Notes: a model not told the origin generated them from the sequence alone. DNA of 64,000 nt from Devosia sp. LC5 (GCF_000735585.1 NZ_JNNO01000014.1:1-64000), one strand, 5' to 3'; counted from the first letter of the stretch, positions 1 to 9,133 are shown. A program made the numbers and translations.

Positions 1-49
1 ATTAAGAGGAGGGCCGGGTGGGGGTTCTCACCCATCCGAAAGTCTCCCA

Positions 50-1951
50 TTGTCCCTGCCTGAAACCATTCTTGCTCCGCTCGCCCGCGCCCTTGCCGCC
101 AAGGGGTACGAGACGCTGACGCCCGTGCAAGCCGCCATCATCGAAGATGAAACCGCCGGCCGCGATCTGCTCGTCTCCGCCCAGACCGGCTCCGGCAAGA
201 CCGTCGCCTTCGGCATGGCCATTGCCCCAACCCTGCTGGGTGATGCCGAGCGCTTCACCGAAGTCGGCGCCCCCCTGGCGCTGGTGATTGCCCCCACCCG
301 CGAACTGGCCCTCCAGGTGCAGCGCGAACTCGATTGGCTCTATGCCGAAGCCGGCGCCCGCACTGCCTCCTGCGTTGGCGGCATGGATGCCCGCACCGAG
401 CGCCGCGCGCTCGAACGCGGCGCCCATATCGTCGTTGGCACTCCCGGCCGCCTGCGGGACCACATCACCCGCGGCGCCCTCGATATGTCCGCGCTCCGCG
501 CCGTCGTGCTCGACGAAGCCGATGAAATGCTCGATCTGGGCTTCCGCGAAGACCTCGAATTCATCCTCGACGCCGCCCCTGAAGATCGACGCACGCTGCT
601 GTTCTCCGCGACCGTGCCAAAGCCGATCGCCCAGCTGGCCAAGACCTTCCAGCGCGATGCCCTGCGCGTCGCCGCCACCAGCGCCACCGAGCAGCACGCC
701 GATATCGACTACAAGCTGATGCTGGTTCCCGCCGCCGAGCGCGAAAACGCCATCATCAACACGCTGCTCTACTTTGAATCGGTCAACACCATCGTCTTCG
801 CCTCCACCCGCGAAGGCGTCAAACACCTCTCCGCTCGCCTGCATAATCGCGGCTTCGACGTTGTGACCCTGTCCGGCGAACTCTCCCAGTCCGAGCGCAC
901 CAATGCGCTGCAGGCCATGCGCGATGGCCGCGCCCATATCTGCGTCGCCACCGACGTTGCCGCCCGTGGCATCGATCTGCCCAATCTCGACCTGGTGATC
1001 CACGCCGACCTGCCGACCAATCCCGACACGCTCCTGCACCGTTCGGGCCGCACCGGCCGCGCCGGCCGCAAGGGCACCTGCGTGATCATCGCCCCGATGC
1101 ATCGCCGCAACGTCGCCCAGCGCATCCTCAAGGGCGCCAAGCTCGACGTCACCATGATGGGCCCGCCCACCGCGAGCGAGATCGACGCCCGCTACCGCGA
1201 AGGCATCCTCTCCAATGCCTCCCTCAGCCTGCCGGTCGCCGAGGAAGAAGCCGATTTCGTCGGCCAGCTGCTCGCCCGCTACAGCCCCGAGGCCATCGCG
1301 GCCGCCTATCTGCGCCAGCAATTCGCCGCCCGTCCGGCGCCCGAAGATGTCACCGAAAATGCCATGCCGGACCGGCCGGGCGACAAGGACCCCCGCACCC
1401 GCGAAAAATTCGAGGGCGGCACCTGGTTCAAGGTCACCGTCGGCCGCAAGCACAAGGCCGACCCGCGCTGGGTCCTGCCCATGCTGTGCAAGGCCGGCAA
1501 TGTCACGAAAACCGCCATCGGCTCGATCCGCATTTTCGATACCGAATCCCATTTCGAAGTTGCTGCCGGCAAGGCCGATGCCTTCGCTGCCGCCATTGCG
1601 CGCAATGGCTCGGGCGAACGCGGCGTCACCATCTCGGCCATCGAAGCCCCGGGCGAACGTCAGTCCGGCCCCCGCCCATCCGGCAAGCGCCCGCCAGGCC
1701 CCGTCGAACGCTACGACCCCATGGCCGCCCGTCCCGAACGCAGTGACCGCAAGCAGCGCTACGGCTCGTCCACCCTTGGCGCCGAAGACTTCCAGCCCGC
1801 GCCCGCCGAGGCCCCCCGCCCGCCCCGCCAGGGCTTCGACAAACCCCGCGCCCCCAAGGCTCCCACCAAGGACAAGGGCAAGCCGAAATGGGCAGGCAAG
1901 GACAAGCCCGCCGGCAAAGACCATAAAGCCAAACGCAAGCCGCAGATCTGA
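50..1951 (+). CDS. DEAD-box ATP-dependent RNA helicase with DbpA-type RNA-binding C-terminus
   Basis: The 633-residue protein carries the full superfamily 2 helicase set: Q motif (TPVQAAI, about residues 24-30), motif I AQTGSGKT (44-51), PTRELALQ, TPGR, DEAD (about 155), SAT (about 185) and HRSGRTGRAGR (about 330). Residues about 457-520 (GTWFKVTVGRKHKADPRW...) match the DbpA RNA-binding fold, which in E. coli DbpA targets 23S rRNA, so a role in ribosome assembly or RNA remodelling is likely. A basic, Pro/Lys-rich tail of about 110 residues follows. The start is a TTG near the left edge of the window with no strong Shine-Dalgarno sequence, so the N-terminus is not certain. It is a monocistronic-looking gene followed by a hairpin. 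Confidence 0.93.
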   Translation: MSLPETILAPLARALAAKGYETLTPVQAAIIEDETAGRDLLVSAQTGSGKTVAFGMAIAPTLLGDAERFTEVGAPLALVIAPTRELALQVQRELDWLYAEAGARTASCVGGMDARTERRALERGAHIVVGTPGRLRDHITRGALDMSALRAVVLDEADEMLDLGFREDLEFILDAAPEDRRTLLFSATVPKPIAQLAKTFQRDALRVAATSATEQHADIDYKLMLVPAAERENAIINTLLYFESVNTIVFASTREGVKHLSARLHNRGFDVVTLSGELSQSERTNALQAMRDGRAHICVATDVAARGIDLPNLDLVIHADLPTNPDTLLHRSGRTGRAGRKGTCVIIAPMHRRNVAQRILKGAKLDVTMMGPPTASEIDARYREGILSNASLSLPVAEEEADFVGQLLARYSPEAIAAAYLRQQFAARPAPEDVTENAMPDRPGDKDPRTREKFEGGTWFKVTVGRKHKADPRWVLPMLCKAGNVTKTAIGSIRIFDTESHFEVAAGKADAFAAAIARNGSGERGVTISAIEAPGERQSGPRPSGKRPPGPVERYDPMAARPERSDRKQRYGSSTLGAEDFQPAPAEAPRPPRQGFDKPRAPKAPTKDKGKPKWAGKDKPAGKDHKAKRKPQI

Positions 1952-1957
1952 GACCTC

Positions 1958-1983
1958 GATCTCTCCGCAACGCCGGAGAGATC
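1958..1983 (+). terminator. hairpin downstream of the helicase gene
   Basis: A 9-bp perfect stem (gatctctcc / ggagagatc) with an 8-nt loop begins 7 nt after the helicase stop. It is followed by a C-rich rather than T-rich tract, so it may be a weak terminator or an mRNA-stabilising hairpin. Confidence 0.5.
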
Positions 1984-2090
1984 CCTCCCCCCGTCAGGGG
2001 GAGGCAGGGGCTTCACAACTGCGTTCCCGCCATCGGCCGGCCCTTTTATCTCCCTAGTACACCGCCACTCAGCCCGCTTCGGAACACATC

Positions 2091-2930
2091 TTGCCGACTT
2101 CCCCCATTGTCATCACCGGCGCCTCCTCGGGCATGGGCAAGGCCGCCGCGCTCCAACTGGCCCAACTGGGCCACCCGCTCATCCTGCTGCTCCGCGATGG
2201 GCAAAAGGGCAGGGACGCCCATGCCGAGATCGTGCAGCGCTCCGGCAATCGCGCCGTCGAGCTCGAACATGCCGACCTGGCCTCGCAAGCCGATATTCGC
2301 GCCGCCGCCGCCCGCATTCTGGAACGCCACCAGCGCCTCGCCGGCTTCATCGCCAATGCCGGCGCCCATTTCAGCAAGCGCACGCTTTCCCCCGATGGCG
2401 TGGAACTGACCCTCGCCATCAACCACCTCGCGCCGTTCCTGCTCACCCATCTCCTCCACGACGCCCTCAAGGCCCACGGTGCCGCCCGCATCGTGCTCAC
2501 CGCCTCGAGCCTGCAATTCCCGTTCGACTTTTCCGATTACAATCGCGACCGCGCCTATGACGGCTACCGCGCCTATGGCCAGACCAAGCTCGCCAATGTG
2601 CAATTCACCTTCGCCCTGGCCCGCCGGCTCGAAGGCACTGGCGTCAGCGTCAATTGCCTCGCCCCGGGCCTCGTCCGCACCGACATCTATCGTCGCACGC
2701 GCGGCGCCGCCCGCTTCCTCGCCCATACGCTGCTGGCCCCGCTCATGGCCTCGCCCGAAAAAGCCGGTCAAAAACTCGTCCGCCTCGCCACCGATCCGGC
2801 ACTGGCACAAACCTCCGGCGTCTATTTCAAGCATTACAAGCCCGGCCGCGCCATCCCCGCCGCCTATGACGAAGCCGCGCAGGAACAGCTTTGGACGCTA
2901 AGCGAGCAATTGACCGGCAATCCATATTAG
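2091..2930 (+). CDS. short-chain dehydrogenase/reductase (retinol-dehydrogenase-like)
   Basis: This is a classical SDR of 279 residues. It has the nucleotide-binding motif TGASSGMG (about residues 9-16), NAG (about 83), a catalytic serine in TASS and the active-site YGQTK (about 162). The first acidic position and the arrangement resemble NADP-linked 'retinol dehydrogenase-like' SDRs, which act on unknown carbonyl or alcohol substrates. The start is TTG; there is no better ATG upstream and the protein begins exactly at the first Rossmann strand. The gene ends about 50 nt before the guanidine-II riboswitch and is probably transcribed separately from the exporter gene. Confidence 0.88.
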   Translation: MPTSPIVITGASSGMGKAAALQLAQLGHPLILLLRDGQKGRDAHAEIVQRSGNRAVELEHADLASQADIRAAAARILERHQRLAGFIANAGAHFSKRTLSPDGVELTLAINHLAPFLLTHLLHDALKAHGAARIVLTASSLQFPFDFSDYNRDRAYDGYRAYGQTKLANVQFTFALARRLEGTGVSVNCLAPGLVRTDIYRRTRGAARFLAHTLLAPLMASPEKAGQKLVRLATDPALAQTSGVYFKHYKPGRAIPAAYDEAAQEQLWTLSEQLTGNPY

Positions 2931-2979
2931 GCACCAGCCCTTCACCTTCGTTCCCCAATGCCCTATATCCCTCTTCACG

Positions 2980-3027
2980 CGAGGACGACCTCGACACTTT
3001 CCAACTTTCCGGCCGGGACGACCCGCC
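2980..3027 (+). promoter_or_regulatory. guanidine-II (mini-ykkC) riboswitch
   Basis: Two consecutive hairpins each display an ACGA tetraloop. The first has stem cgagg/cctcg at 2980-2993 with loop 2985-2988. The second has stem ggccggg/cccgcc at 3011-3027, with one bulged C and loop 3018-3021. A 17-nt linker separates them. The second hairpin lies directly before the Shine-Dalgarno sequence (taggag, 3033-3038) of the SMR exporter. Paired ACGR-loop hairpins upstream of an SMR gene define the guanidine-II class, in which guanidinium binding brings the loops together and frees the ribosome-binding site. Confidence 0.9.
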
Positions 3028-3046
3028 ACAGCTAGGAGTAAATCCC

Positions 3047-3361
3047 ATGGCTTGGGTCTATCTCGCCATTGCCGGCATTTTTGAAATGGGTTGGGCCATC
3101 GGCCTCAAATATACCGAGGGTTTCACCCGCCCTCTGCCCACAATTCTCACTGTCGGCGCGATGATCATCAGCGTCGTCCTGCTGGGCATCGCCCTGCGCG
3201 ACCTGCCCGTAGGCACCGGCTACGCCGTCTGGACCGGCATCGGCACTGTCGGCACCGCCATTTTGGGCATGTATCTATTCGGCGACCCGGCCACTGCTGC
3301 GCGCCTCGCCAGCATTGGCCTGATCGTCGCCGGCATTGTCGGCCTCAAGATTTTGTCCTGA
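3047..3361 (+). CDS. sugE: SMR-family guanidinium exporter (SugE/Gdx)
   Basis: The 104-residue protein has four predicted membrane helices and the invariant membrane glutamate of small multidrug resistance transporters ([12 protein letters not shown], Glu13). The motif around Glu13 and the W-x-G-I-G-T-V-G segment in helix 3 fit the SugE/Gdx subtype, which exports guanidinium by proton exchange as a dual-topology homodimer, rather than the EmrE subtype. The guanidine-II riboswitch just upstream supports this independently. The ATG at 3047 is chosen because a Shine-Dalgarno sequence lies 9 nt before it; a longer open frame to 2891 runs through the riboswitch and is not expected to be translated. 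Confidence 0.93.
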   Translation: MAWVYLAIAGIFEMGWAIGLKYTEGFTRPLPTILTVGAMIISVVLLGIALRDLPVGTGYAVWTGIGTVGTAILGMYLFGDPATAARLASIGLIVAGIVGLKILS

Positions 3362-3377
3362 TCTTTCAGACCTCTAC

Positions 3378-3419
3378 GGCGCTGGCATGACTCAAAATGC
3401 CAGCGCCTTGATTCATTTT
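3378..3419 (+). terminator. rho-independent terminator of the sugE transcript
   Basis: An 11-bp perfect stem (ggcgctggcat / atgccagcgcc, 3378-3388 and 3397-3407) with an 8-nt loop is followed by a T-rich tract (ttgattcatttt). It starts 17 nt after the sugE stop. Confidence 0.8.
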
Positions 3420-3578
3420 GTGAACCCGGCCCTCTGCACACTGTGTGACAAAAAGGCCGATGCACCGCCACGGCATTGCCGCTTCCCGAAATTGTTAATA
3501 GCCAAAGCTGCGATCCTTGCTAGATTCGGCTTCGTATCCGCCGATCGCGTCGCCGGCCCCCAGTTTTGGAGAGCAATA

Positions 3579-4205
3579 GTGCCCTTGCGTTGGCAGGAAG
3601 TGGCTATGCCACTTGCCGTGATTGTCGTCCTTCTTCTTCTCAAACATGTTCCCGCCACCGCCAGCCTGCCGCTTGCCCGCGCCGCCGGCGTGGTCGCCTT
3701 CGGCTATGCGGCCTTCCTCGCGCTGCGTCTCGTGCAGGGTGAAGAAGCCGTCAGCGTTGATGGCTGGACCGAACTGCGCCCCTCCATGGTCGAATATTTC
3801 GCCTGCTACGGCGCTGCTGCTCTTGCCGTGGTCCTTATGTCCGCCGTCATCTTTGTCGGCAGCACGCGTGTCGTCGAACCGGCGCAAATGCTCGCCGCCT
3901 TCGCCGCTGCAATTCTGCTCGGGGCAGGGGCCTTCGGCATCGGTATTGGTGGCCTGTTCACCCGTGTCCGCTGGAACAATACGCTGCTTGAACACCACAC
4001 CGCTTTCGGCAAGCAAACCCGCCTCGCCTGGACCGACGTGCGCAGCGTCCGCCCCAATTGGCGCGGCATCACCATCGCCACCCACGACGCGCGCAAGGTC
4101 ACCTTCTCCCAATTCCACTCCGGCGCCGCCCAACTGGCCAAACACGCCACCAACCGCGCTCGCCGCAACGCCGAAACCGCCACCAAGGCGTTTGCTACGC
4201 TGTAG
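3579..4205 (+). CDS. uncharacterised multi-pass membrane protein
   Basis: I do not recognise this protein. From the GTG at 3579 (Shine-Dalgarno ggagag 6 nt upstream) it has 208 residues. Four hydrophobic segments lie within residues about 8-125 (for example MPLAVIVVLLLLKHV and AAALAVVLMSAVIFVG). They are followed by a hydrophilic C-terminal domain of about 75 residues with alternating strands (FGKQTRLAWTDVRSVRPNWRGITIATHDARKV), which resembles the small PH-like domain found after membrane helices in some bacterial proteins. Longer in-frame starts exist back to 3336 but would overlap the sugE terminator. It is a single gene with no functional context. Confidence 0.7.
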   Translation: MPLRWQEVAMPLAVIVVLLLLKHVPATASLPLARAAGVVAFGYAAFLALRLVQGEEAVSVDGWTELRPSMVEYFACYGAAALAVVLMSAVIFVGSTRVVEPAQMLAAFAAAILLGAGAFGIGIGGLFTRVRWNNTLLEHHTAFGKQTRLAWTDVRSVRPNWRGITIATHDARKVTFSQFHSGAAQLAKHATNRARRNAETATKAFATL

Positions 4206-4696
4206 GCGTTTCCCGCTCCGGAAGGTAATTGACTGAGGACCCCCGGGGTTCATCTCCAATCCCTCCTCCCCACCGCTCTCCCTCGGGCTCGACCCGAGGG
4301 CCATTCGCCGCTTGCGCCAGATTGAGAAAGGCCCTCGGGTCAAGCCCGAGGGAGACGCGGTGATATTGGGTGCTGATGGGACAGCAAAGAGCTCACCTTA
4401 TCCCTCTTATCCCCCCACCCCAAAAGCTCCCGCTCCGGGTCGAGCGGACGAGGCAATCGGGCGGGAGCTACGGCAAACGTTGAGGCCTGCGATCGCGCCG
4501 TCCGACAAAGTCCTGGCACCCCGAGGCGGCGTCCGTCTCAATTTTAAACTCATCACGAGGCGAATGCCGTCTCTGGGCCCGTCTGTCCATTCGATAACCG
4601 CACCAGGCGGCGCTTCCGCACGTCCATCACCACCCTTGATCCCGCGATCAAAACAATCGCTTGGACGCCACTTCGCCACTGGGCTATTTTGACCCC
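4206..4696. other. intergenic region with a REP-like palindrome
   Basis: This is a 491-bp region with no convincing coding frame. Its only clear structure is the large inverted repeat at 4278-4355. The rest is GC-rich spacer before the molybdopterin oxidoreductase gene. Confidence 0.6.
4278..4355. repeat. REP/BIME-like double palindrome
   Basis: The two arms, 4278-4302 and 4330-4355, are inverted copies with one mismatch. Each arm is itself palindromic (ccctcggg-n5-cccgaggg). Paired, self-palindromic intergenic elements of this kind are typical of REP/BIME repeats; whether it is repeated in the genome cannot be seen here. It could also terminate transcription from both sides. Confidence 0.7.
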
Positions 4697-6790
4697 ATGA
4701 ACAAACCAGTCGCCCTCCGCACCGCGCGCTCCGTGTGTCCCCATGATTGCCCGTCTGCCTGCGCGCTGGATGTGGACGTCATCGACGACCACACCATCGG
4801 CCGCGTCCGCGGTGCCAAGGACGATCCTTACACCGCCGGCGTCATCTGCGAAAAAGTCGCCCGTTACGCCGAGCGCATCCACCACCCCGATCGCCTGACC
4901 CATCCCCTGCGCCGCATCGGCCCCAAGGGCAGCGGCCAATGGCAACAGATCAGCTGGGACGAAGCCCTCGACACCATCGCCGCCCGCTTCACCCAAGTCG
5001 AAGCCGAGCACGGCGCCGAGGCCATCTGGCCCTATTACTATGCCGGCACGATGGGCCATGTGCAGCGCGACGGCATCGATCGTCTCCGCGCCGCCAAGGG
5101 CTATTCCCGCCAATACGACACGATCTGCACCGGCACCGCCTGGCCCGGCTATATCGCCGGCACCGGCATGCTGGGCGGCGTCAATCCCGAGCAGATGGCC
5201 GAAAGCGATTGCGTCGTCATCTGGGGCACCAATGCGGTGCACACCCAGGTCAATGTCATGACCCACGCCATGCGCGCCAAAAAGGAACGCGGGGCAAGGA
5301 TCGTCGTCATCGACATCTACGAAACCGCCACCATGGCCCAGGCTGATCTGGGCCTTGTCCTGCGCCCCGGCACCGATGGCGCCCTGTCCGTCGCGGTCCT
5401 GCATATCCTGCTGCGCGATAATCTGGCCGACCGCGCCTATATGACAAAATTCACCGATTTCGGCCCCGATTTCGAAACCCATCTGGCCAGCAAAACGCCC
5501 GAATGGGCCTCCGAAATCACCGGCCTCACGGTCGAGCAGATCACCCAATTCGCCCACCTCGTCGGCACCACCCCGCGTTCCTATTTCCGCCTCGGCTATG
5601 GCTTCACCCGCCAGCGCAATGGCGCCACCGCCATGCATGCCGCCCTCTGCATTCCTGCGATGACCGGCGCCTGGCAGCATCGCGGCGGCGGCGCTTTCCA
5701 TTCCAATTCGGGCACCTGGCAGCTCGACAAATCCCGCATCACCGGCCCCCATCTGCAAAAGGGCGATCCGCGCTGGCTCGACATGTCCGAGATCGGCCCG
5801 ATCCTCACCGGCAATGCCAAGGCGCTCAAAAACGGCGGCCCGGTCATGGCCATGATCGTGCAGAACACCAACCCCGCCTCGGTCGCCCCCGACCAGACCC
5901 TGGCGCGTCAGGGCCTGGGCCGCGAAGACCTGTTCCTCGTCGTCCACGAGCAGTTCATGACCGAAACGGCCGAACTGGCCGATATCGTCCTGCCCGCCAC
6001 CATGTTCCTCGAACACAACGATTATTACACCCGCGGCGGCCACACTCGCGTGCTTTATGGACCAGCCGTCATCGAGCGCCCCGGCGAAACCCGCTCCAAC
6101 CACGAAGTCATCAACGCCCTGGCGCTCCGCCTCGGCCTCGACGACGTGAGCTTCAAAACCGGCGACCGCGATCTCGTCGCCGAAACCTTCCGCCGCTCGA
6201 ACTATGGCGATCTCGACGAGATCGAAAAAACCGGCTTCGTCGATCGCGAACGCCCCGATGCCGTCGCCCGCTATGCCGATGGCTTCGCCTGGCCCGACAA
6301 GCGCTTCCGCTTCGCTCCCAATTGGCAGGGCACAGCCGACAAGAAGGGCTATCTCTGGACCTGCGATCCCGCCGGCATGCCGCGCTTCGCCGACCATTGG
6401 GACGTTACCGAAAAGACCGATGCAGAACACCCGTTCCGCCTCGCCACCAGCCCCGCCCGCGCCTTCCTCAATTCATCCTTCAACGAAACCCCCGGTAGCC
6501 AGAAGCGCGAAGGCGTCCCTTCGGTCTTCATCCACCCCGACGACGCCACCCGCCTCGGCATCAAAGAAGGCCAGTTCGTCACCCTGGGCAATCGCCGCGG
6601 CAGCGTCCACCTCACCGCCCGCATCCGCACCGGCCCGCCCACTGGCGTGCTCATCGCCGAAGGCCTGCACCAAAACAAATCCCATCGCGGCGGCAAAGGC
6701 ATCAACACCCTGACCAATGCCACCCCCGCGCCACCCTTCGGCGGCGCCACCTTCCACGACGCCGCCGTCTGGATCAGACGGGCGGACTGA
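4697..6790 (+). CDS. molybdopterin-dependent oxidoreductase (DMSO reductase family, one [4Fe-4S])
   Basis: The 697-residue protein has an N-terminal [4Fe-4S] site formed by Cys14, Cys18, Cys22 (CPHDCPSAC) and Cys51. It then has the molybdopterin oxidoreductase domain and, from about residue 575, a C-terminal molybdopterin-dinucleotide-binding domain (PFRLATSPARAFLNSSF...). No TAT signal is visible, so it should be cytoplasmic. It belongs with the formate-dehydrogenase-like and thiosulfate/DMSO-reductase-like enzymes of unknown substrate that are common as single genes in Alphaproteobacteria. No electron-transfer subunit lies beside it. The ATG at 4697 is preferred over the frame start at 4661 because the family begins just before the cysteine motif. 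Confidence 0.88.
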   Translation: MNKPVALRTARSVCPHDCPSACALDVDVIDDHTIGRVRGAKDDPYTAGVICEKVARYAERIHHPDRLTHPLRRIGPKGSGQWQQISWDEALDTIAARFTQVEAEHGAEAIWPYYYAGTMGHVQRDGIDRLRAAKGYSRQYDTICTGTAWPGYIAGTGMLGGVNPEQMAESDCVVIWGTNAVHTQVNVMTHAMRAKKERGARIVVIDIYETATMAQADLGLVLRPGTDGALSVAVLHILLRDNLADRAYMTKFTDFGPDFETHLASKTPEWASEITGLTVEQITQFAHLVGTTPRSYFRLGYGFTRQRNGATAMHAALCIPAMTGAWQHRGGGAFHSNSGTWQLDKSRITGPHLQKGDPRWLDMSEIGPILTGNAKALKNGGPVMAMIVQNTNPASVAPDQTLARQGLGREDLFLVVHEQFMTETAELADIVLPATMFLEHNDYYTRGGHTRVLYGPAVIERPGETRSNHEVINALALRLGLDDVSFKTGDRDLVAETFRRSNYGDLDEIEKTGFVDRERPDAVARYADGFAWPDKRFRFAPNWQGTADKKGYLWTCDPAGMPRFADHWDVTEKTDAEHPFRLATSPARAFLNSSFNETPGSQKREGVPSVFIHPDDATRLGIKEGQFVTLGNRRGSVHLTARIRTGPPTGVLIAEGLHQNKSHRGGKGINTLTNATPAPPFGGATFHDAAVWIRRAD

Positions 6791-6817
6791 TCCGAGCCAT
6801 CAGTTCCCACAATGTCA

Positions 6818-6835
6818 TTCCCGCGAAGGCGGGAA
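6818..6835. repeat. short intergenic palindrome, REP-like
   Basis: The stem ttcccgc / gcgggaa has the tetraloop gaag, inside the common intergenic context 'gtcattcccgcgaaggcggg'. It lies between the convergent oxidoreductase and TauE genes and may act as a bidirectional terminator or a REP unit. Confidence 0.6.
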
Positions 6836-6881
6836 CCTCTGTTTGCTTCTCTGGCAACCCCAACAAGTTGGAGCTTAGCGC

Positions 6882-7649
6882 TTACGCCCCGTAAGCCCCC
6901 CAAAAGAAATACCCGGTCATAAACACCCCATATACAATCACTGCTGCCCGGATCACTCCGGTCGGCACGCGATGCGCATTGCGGGCCGCCAGATAGCCGC
7001 CCACTGTCACCCCCACCAGCGCGATGGAGCCATGATACCAGTCGATCGATCCGCTCAGCGCAAACCGCGCCACGGCCACCAGCGCCACCAGCGAGGAAAT
7101 CCACAGCTTGAGCCCGTTCATCGCATGAATGTCGCTCATTCCCGCGGTAGCGAGAAACGCCAGCAGCAAGATCCCCAGGCCGGCATTGAAGAACCCGCCA
7201 TAGACGCAAACCCCGGCGAGGAACGCCAGCAGCAGCACCGTTCCGGCCAGCTTCATCCCGCGCCGTCCGCCGCTATGAGCCGCCACAAAGGCATTGAGCC
7301 GATTGCCAAAGGCAAACAGCAACACCGCAAACAGCATCAGCCAAGGCACGACCAGCGAGAATTGCTCATCCGACACCACCAGCAGCAATTCGGCCCCCAC
7401 CCAGCCGAAGATCACCGAAATGATGGAATAGAGCGCCAGCCGGTCCTTGTGCTTGGCCATGGCATGCCAATAGCCCACCGCGCCGCTGACATAGCCGGGC
7501 AGGGCGGCATAGGTGTTGGACGCATTGGCGATCACCGGCGGCACACCCACAGCCAGCAGGGCCGGAAACACGATGAACGAGCCGCCCCCCGCCAGCGAGT
7601 TCAACGCGCCACCCACCAGCCCCGCAATCAGCAACAATATCTCAAACAC
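6882..7649 (-). CDS. TauE/SafE-family membrane permease (sulfite/sulfoacetate exporter type)
   Basis: The 255-residue protein has about eight hydrophobic segments and the family's internal repeat. The first half opens with GLVGGALNSLAGGGSFIVFPALLAVGVPP (split here for clarity: GGGSF then PALLAVGVPP), the signature of the TauE/SafE/YfcA group, and the second repeat includes FFNAGLGILLLAFLA. Characterised members export sulfur oxyanions or organosulfonates, but substrates vary. The start is GTG at 7649, supported by a GGAGG sequence 8 nt upstream. It is convergent with the molybdopterin enzyme, and no partner gene suggests the substrate. Confidence 0.88.
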   Translation of the reverse strand: MFEILLLIAGLVGGALNSLAGGGSFIVFPALLAVGVPPVIANASNTYAALPGYVSGAVGYWHAMAKHKDRLALYSIISVIFGWVGAELLLVVSDEQFSLVVPWLMLFAVLLFAFGNRLNAFVAAHSGGRRGMKLAGTVLLLAFLAGVCVYGGFFNAGLGILLLAFLATAGMSDIHAMNGLKLWISSLVALVAVARFALSGSIDWYHGSIALVGVTVGGYLAARNAHRVPTGVIRAAVIVYGVFMTGYFFWGAYGA

Positions 7650-7955
7650 GCAATCTTCCTCCGCCTCCAGACAGCCCTAGCCCGTGGAGGCGCCTTTGCC
7701 CAACGCATTTGTCTGATCCGCCCATCACCCCGCTTGATGACGCATCCCAGCCATGAAGTTGACAAACCGGGCCCGACCCCTCATCTAGCCAACAGGTTAC
7801 TGGCACCCGCCGCTCGCCGGAAAGCAATTTCCGATGGTGAAGTCCAGCTCGTTAAGCCAAGACATCCAGGAAACTGGTTCATCTTTGCGAGGCGCTTCAT
7901 GGCAATGCGAGCCCCCTTGATTTGAGCAGCCTCATGCAAATGAGAGGACCTTTTC
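7650..7955. other. intergenic region between divergent genes
   Basis: This 306-bp region lies between the leftward TauE gene and the rightward glyoxalase-related gene and must hold both promoters. I see no convincing coding frame, palindrome or repeat in it. The Shine-Dalgarno sequence gagagga (7942-7948) belongs to the downstream gene. Confidence 0.5.
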
Positions 7956-8396
7956 ATGTCTTTTTCGCTCGATACTCCCAGCATTCAAACGCTGAAATCC
8001 GAAGCCAAATCCTATCGCGAGGAACGCGCCCGCACCGGTGAAAACATCACCCATGGCGCCGCGCTGGAATCCATCGCCAGGGCCCATGGCTATCGCGATT
8101 GGAACACCGCCCGCGCCATGCTGCCCGAGCGGGTGGCCTCGCCCGTCCAGGTCGGCCATCGCGTCAAGGGCACTTACCTTGGCCAGAACTTCCGTGGCCT
8201 GGTTCTCGGCGTGCAGGTCCTCAGCGACATGCAGCACTATCAGGTGACCATCAAATTCGACACGCCCGTCGATGTAGTCACGTCTAAGCTGTTCTCCGCC
8301 TTCCGCCAGCGCGTCACCGCCACGGTCGGCCTGAATGGCGTTTCGCCTGCCCGCACCAGCAATGGCCAGGCCCAGTTGCGGCTGCTGCGGGAATAG
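7956..8396 (+). CDS. glyoxalase-superfamily-related small protein
   Basis: This 146-residue protein opens with the pattern LKSEAKSYREERARTGENITHGAALESIARAHGYRDWNT (positions about 12-50; key residues Lys, Glu-Ala-Lys, His-Gly, Ala-Leu-Glu and Tyr-x-Asp-Trp-Asn). That pattern is the conserved helical domain annotated as 'glyoxalase superfamily protein' in many proteobacteria, often fused to vicinal-oxygen-chelate domains. Here it stands with a C-terminal strand-rich half of unknown function and no obvious metal ligands, so no glyoxalase reaction should be assumed. The start is well supported by the Shine-Dalgarno sequence gagagga. Confidence 0.65.
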   Translation: MSFSLDTPSIQTLKSEAKSYREERARTGENITHGAALESIARAHGYRDWNTARAMLPERVASPVQVGHRVKGTYLGQNFRGLVLGVQVLSDMQHYQVTIKFDTPVDVVTSKLFSAFRQRVTATVGLNGVSPARTSNGQAQLRLLRE

Positions 8397-8409
8397 CATT
8401 GACACTTCC

Positions 8410-8444
8410 GGATGGCAGGGCTGCTCGCCGCAGCCTTGCCATCC
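8410..8444 (+). terminator. long two-part hairpin after the glyoxalase-related gene
   Basis: The outer stem ggatggca/tgccatcc encloses an inner stem ggctgc/gcagcc with a 5-nt loop and two single-nt symmetric bulges. It starts 14 nt past the stop codon and is probably a terminator, although only a short T-rich stretch follows. Confidence 0.6.
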
Positions 8445-8492
8445 ATCGTATTTCGCCGATATATCTGGCCATCTTTAGTAACGGGACGAGCC

Positions 8493-9128
8493 ATGACCAC
8501 CCAGACCAAGCCGATCGAAGCCTATTCGCTGCCCACTCCCAACGGGCAGAAACTCCACATCATGCTCGAAGAGCTGGGCGTCCCCTACAATTACCACCGC
8601 ATCGACATCGGCAAGGGCGAGCAGTTCGCTCCCGATTTCCTGGCCATCTCGCCCAATAATAAAATCCCCGCCATCATCGATCCGGAAGGCCCAGGGGGCG
8701 AACCGATCTCGATCTTCGAGTCTGGCGCGATTCTCAAATATCTCGCCCTCAAATTCGGCAAGTTCTACCCCACCGATCCGCGTGCCCAGGTCAAGGTCGA
8801 TGAATGGCTGTTCTGGCAGGTCGGCGGCTTCGGCCCCATGCTTGGCCAAAACCACCATTTCAACCTCTACGCGCCCGAAAAACTGCCTTATGCACAAAAG
8901 CGCTACATCGACGAAACCAAGCGCCTCTATGGCGTGCTGAACAAGCAACTTGAAGGCCGCGACTATATCGCCGGCGATTATTCCATCGCCGATATCGCCT
9001 CGATTGGCTGGGCTCAGGGCTGGAAGAACCAAAGCCAGGACATTGAGGGATTCCCCAATGTGAAAGCCTGGATGGAGCGCATGGCCGCCCGCCCCGCCGT
9101 CGCCAAGGGTCTACTCCTCGGCAAATAA
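8493..9128 (+). CDS. yfcG: YfcG/YghU-type glutathione transferase (disulfide-bond oxidoreductase)
   Basis: The 211-residue protein matches the Nu-class GST signature: PTPNGQKLHIMLEEL at the N-terminus with the catalytic Thr/Asn pair, LAISPNNKIPAI for glutathione binding, ESGAILKYLA, and the WQVGGFGPMLGQNHHF block in the C-terminal helical domain. E. coli YfcG and YghU bind two glutathiones and reduce disulfides and organic hydroperoxides with little classical transferase activity. The ATG at 8493 fits the family start; an in-frame extension to 8412 overlaps the preceding hairpin. It is a single-gene unit in the cytoplasm. Confidence 0.92.
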   Translation: MTTQTKPIEAYSLPTPNGQKLHIMLEELGVPYNYHRIDIGKGEQFAPDFLAISPNNKIPAIIDPEGPGGEPISIFESGAILKYLALKFGKFYPTDPRAQVKVDEWLFWQVGGFGPMLGQNHHFNLYAPEKLPYAQKRYIDETKRLYGVLNKQLEGRDYIAGDYSIADIASIGWAQGWKNQSQDIEGFPNVKAWMERMAARPAVAKGLLLGK

Positions 9129-9133
9129 TCGCC

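Noticed and set aside
2..1924. 640-residue open frame on the minus strand opposite the helicase
   Set aside because: It mirrors the codon pattern of the real helicase gene on the plus strand; Gly/Ala-rich low-complexity product with no family.
4553..6430. 625-residue minus-strand frame opposite the molybdopterin oxidoreductase
   Set aside because: Antisense shadow in very high-GC DNA; the plus strand has all family motifs.
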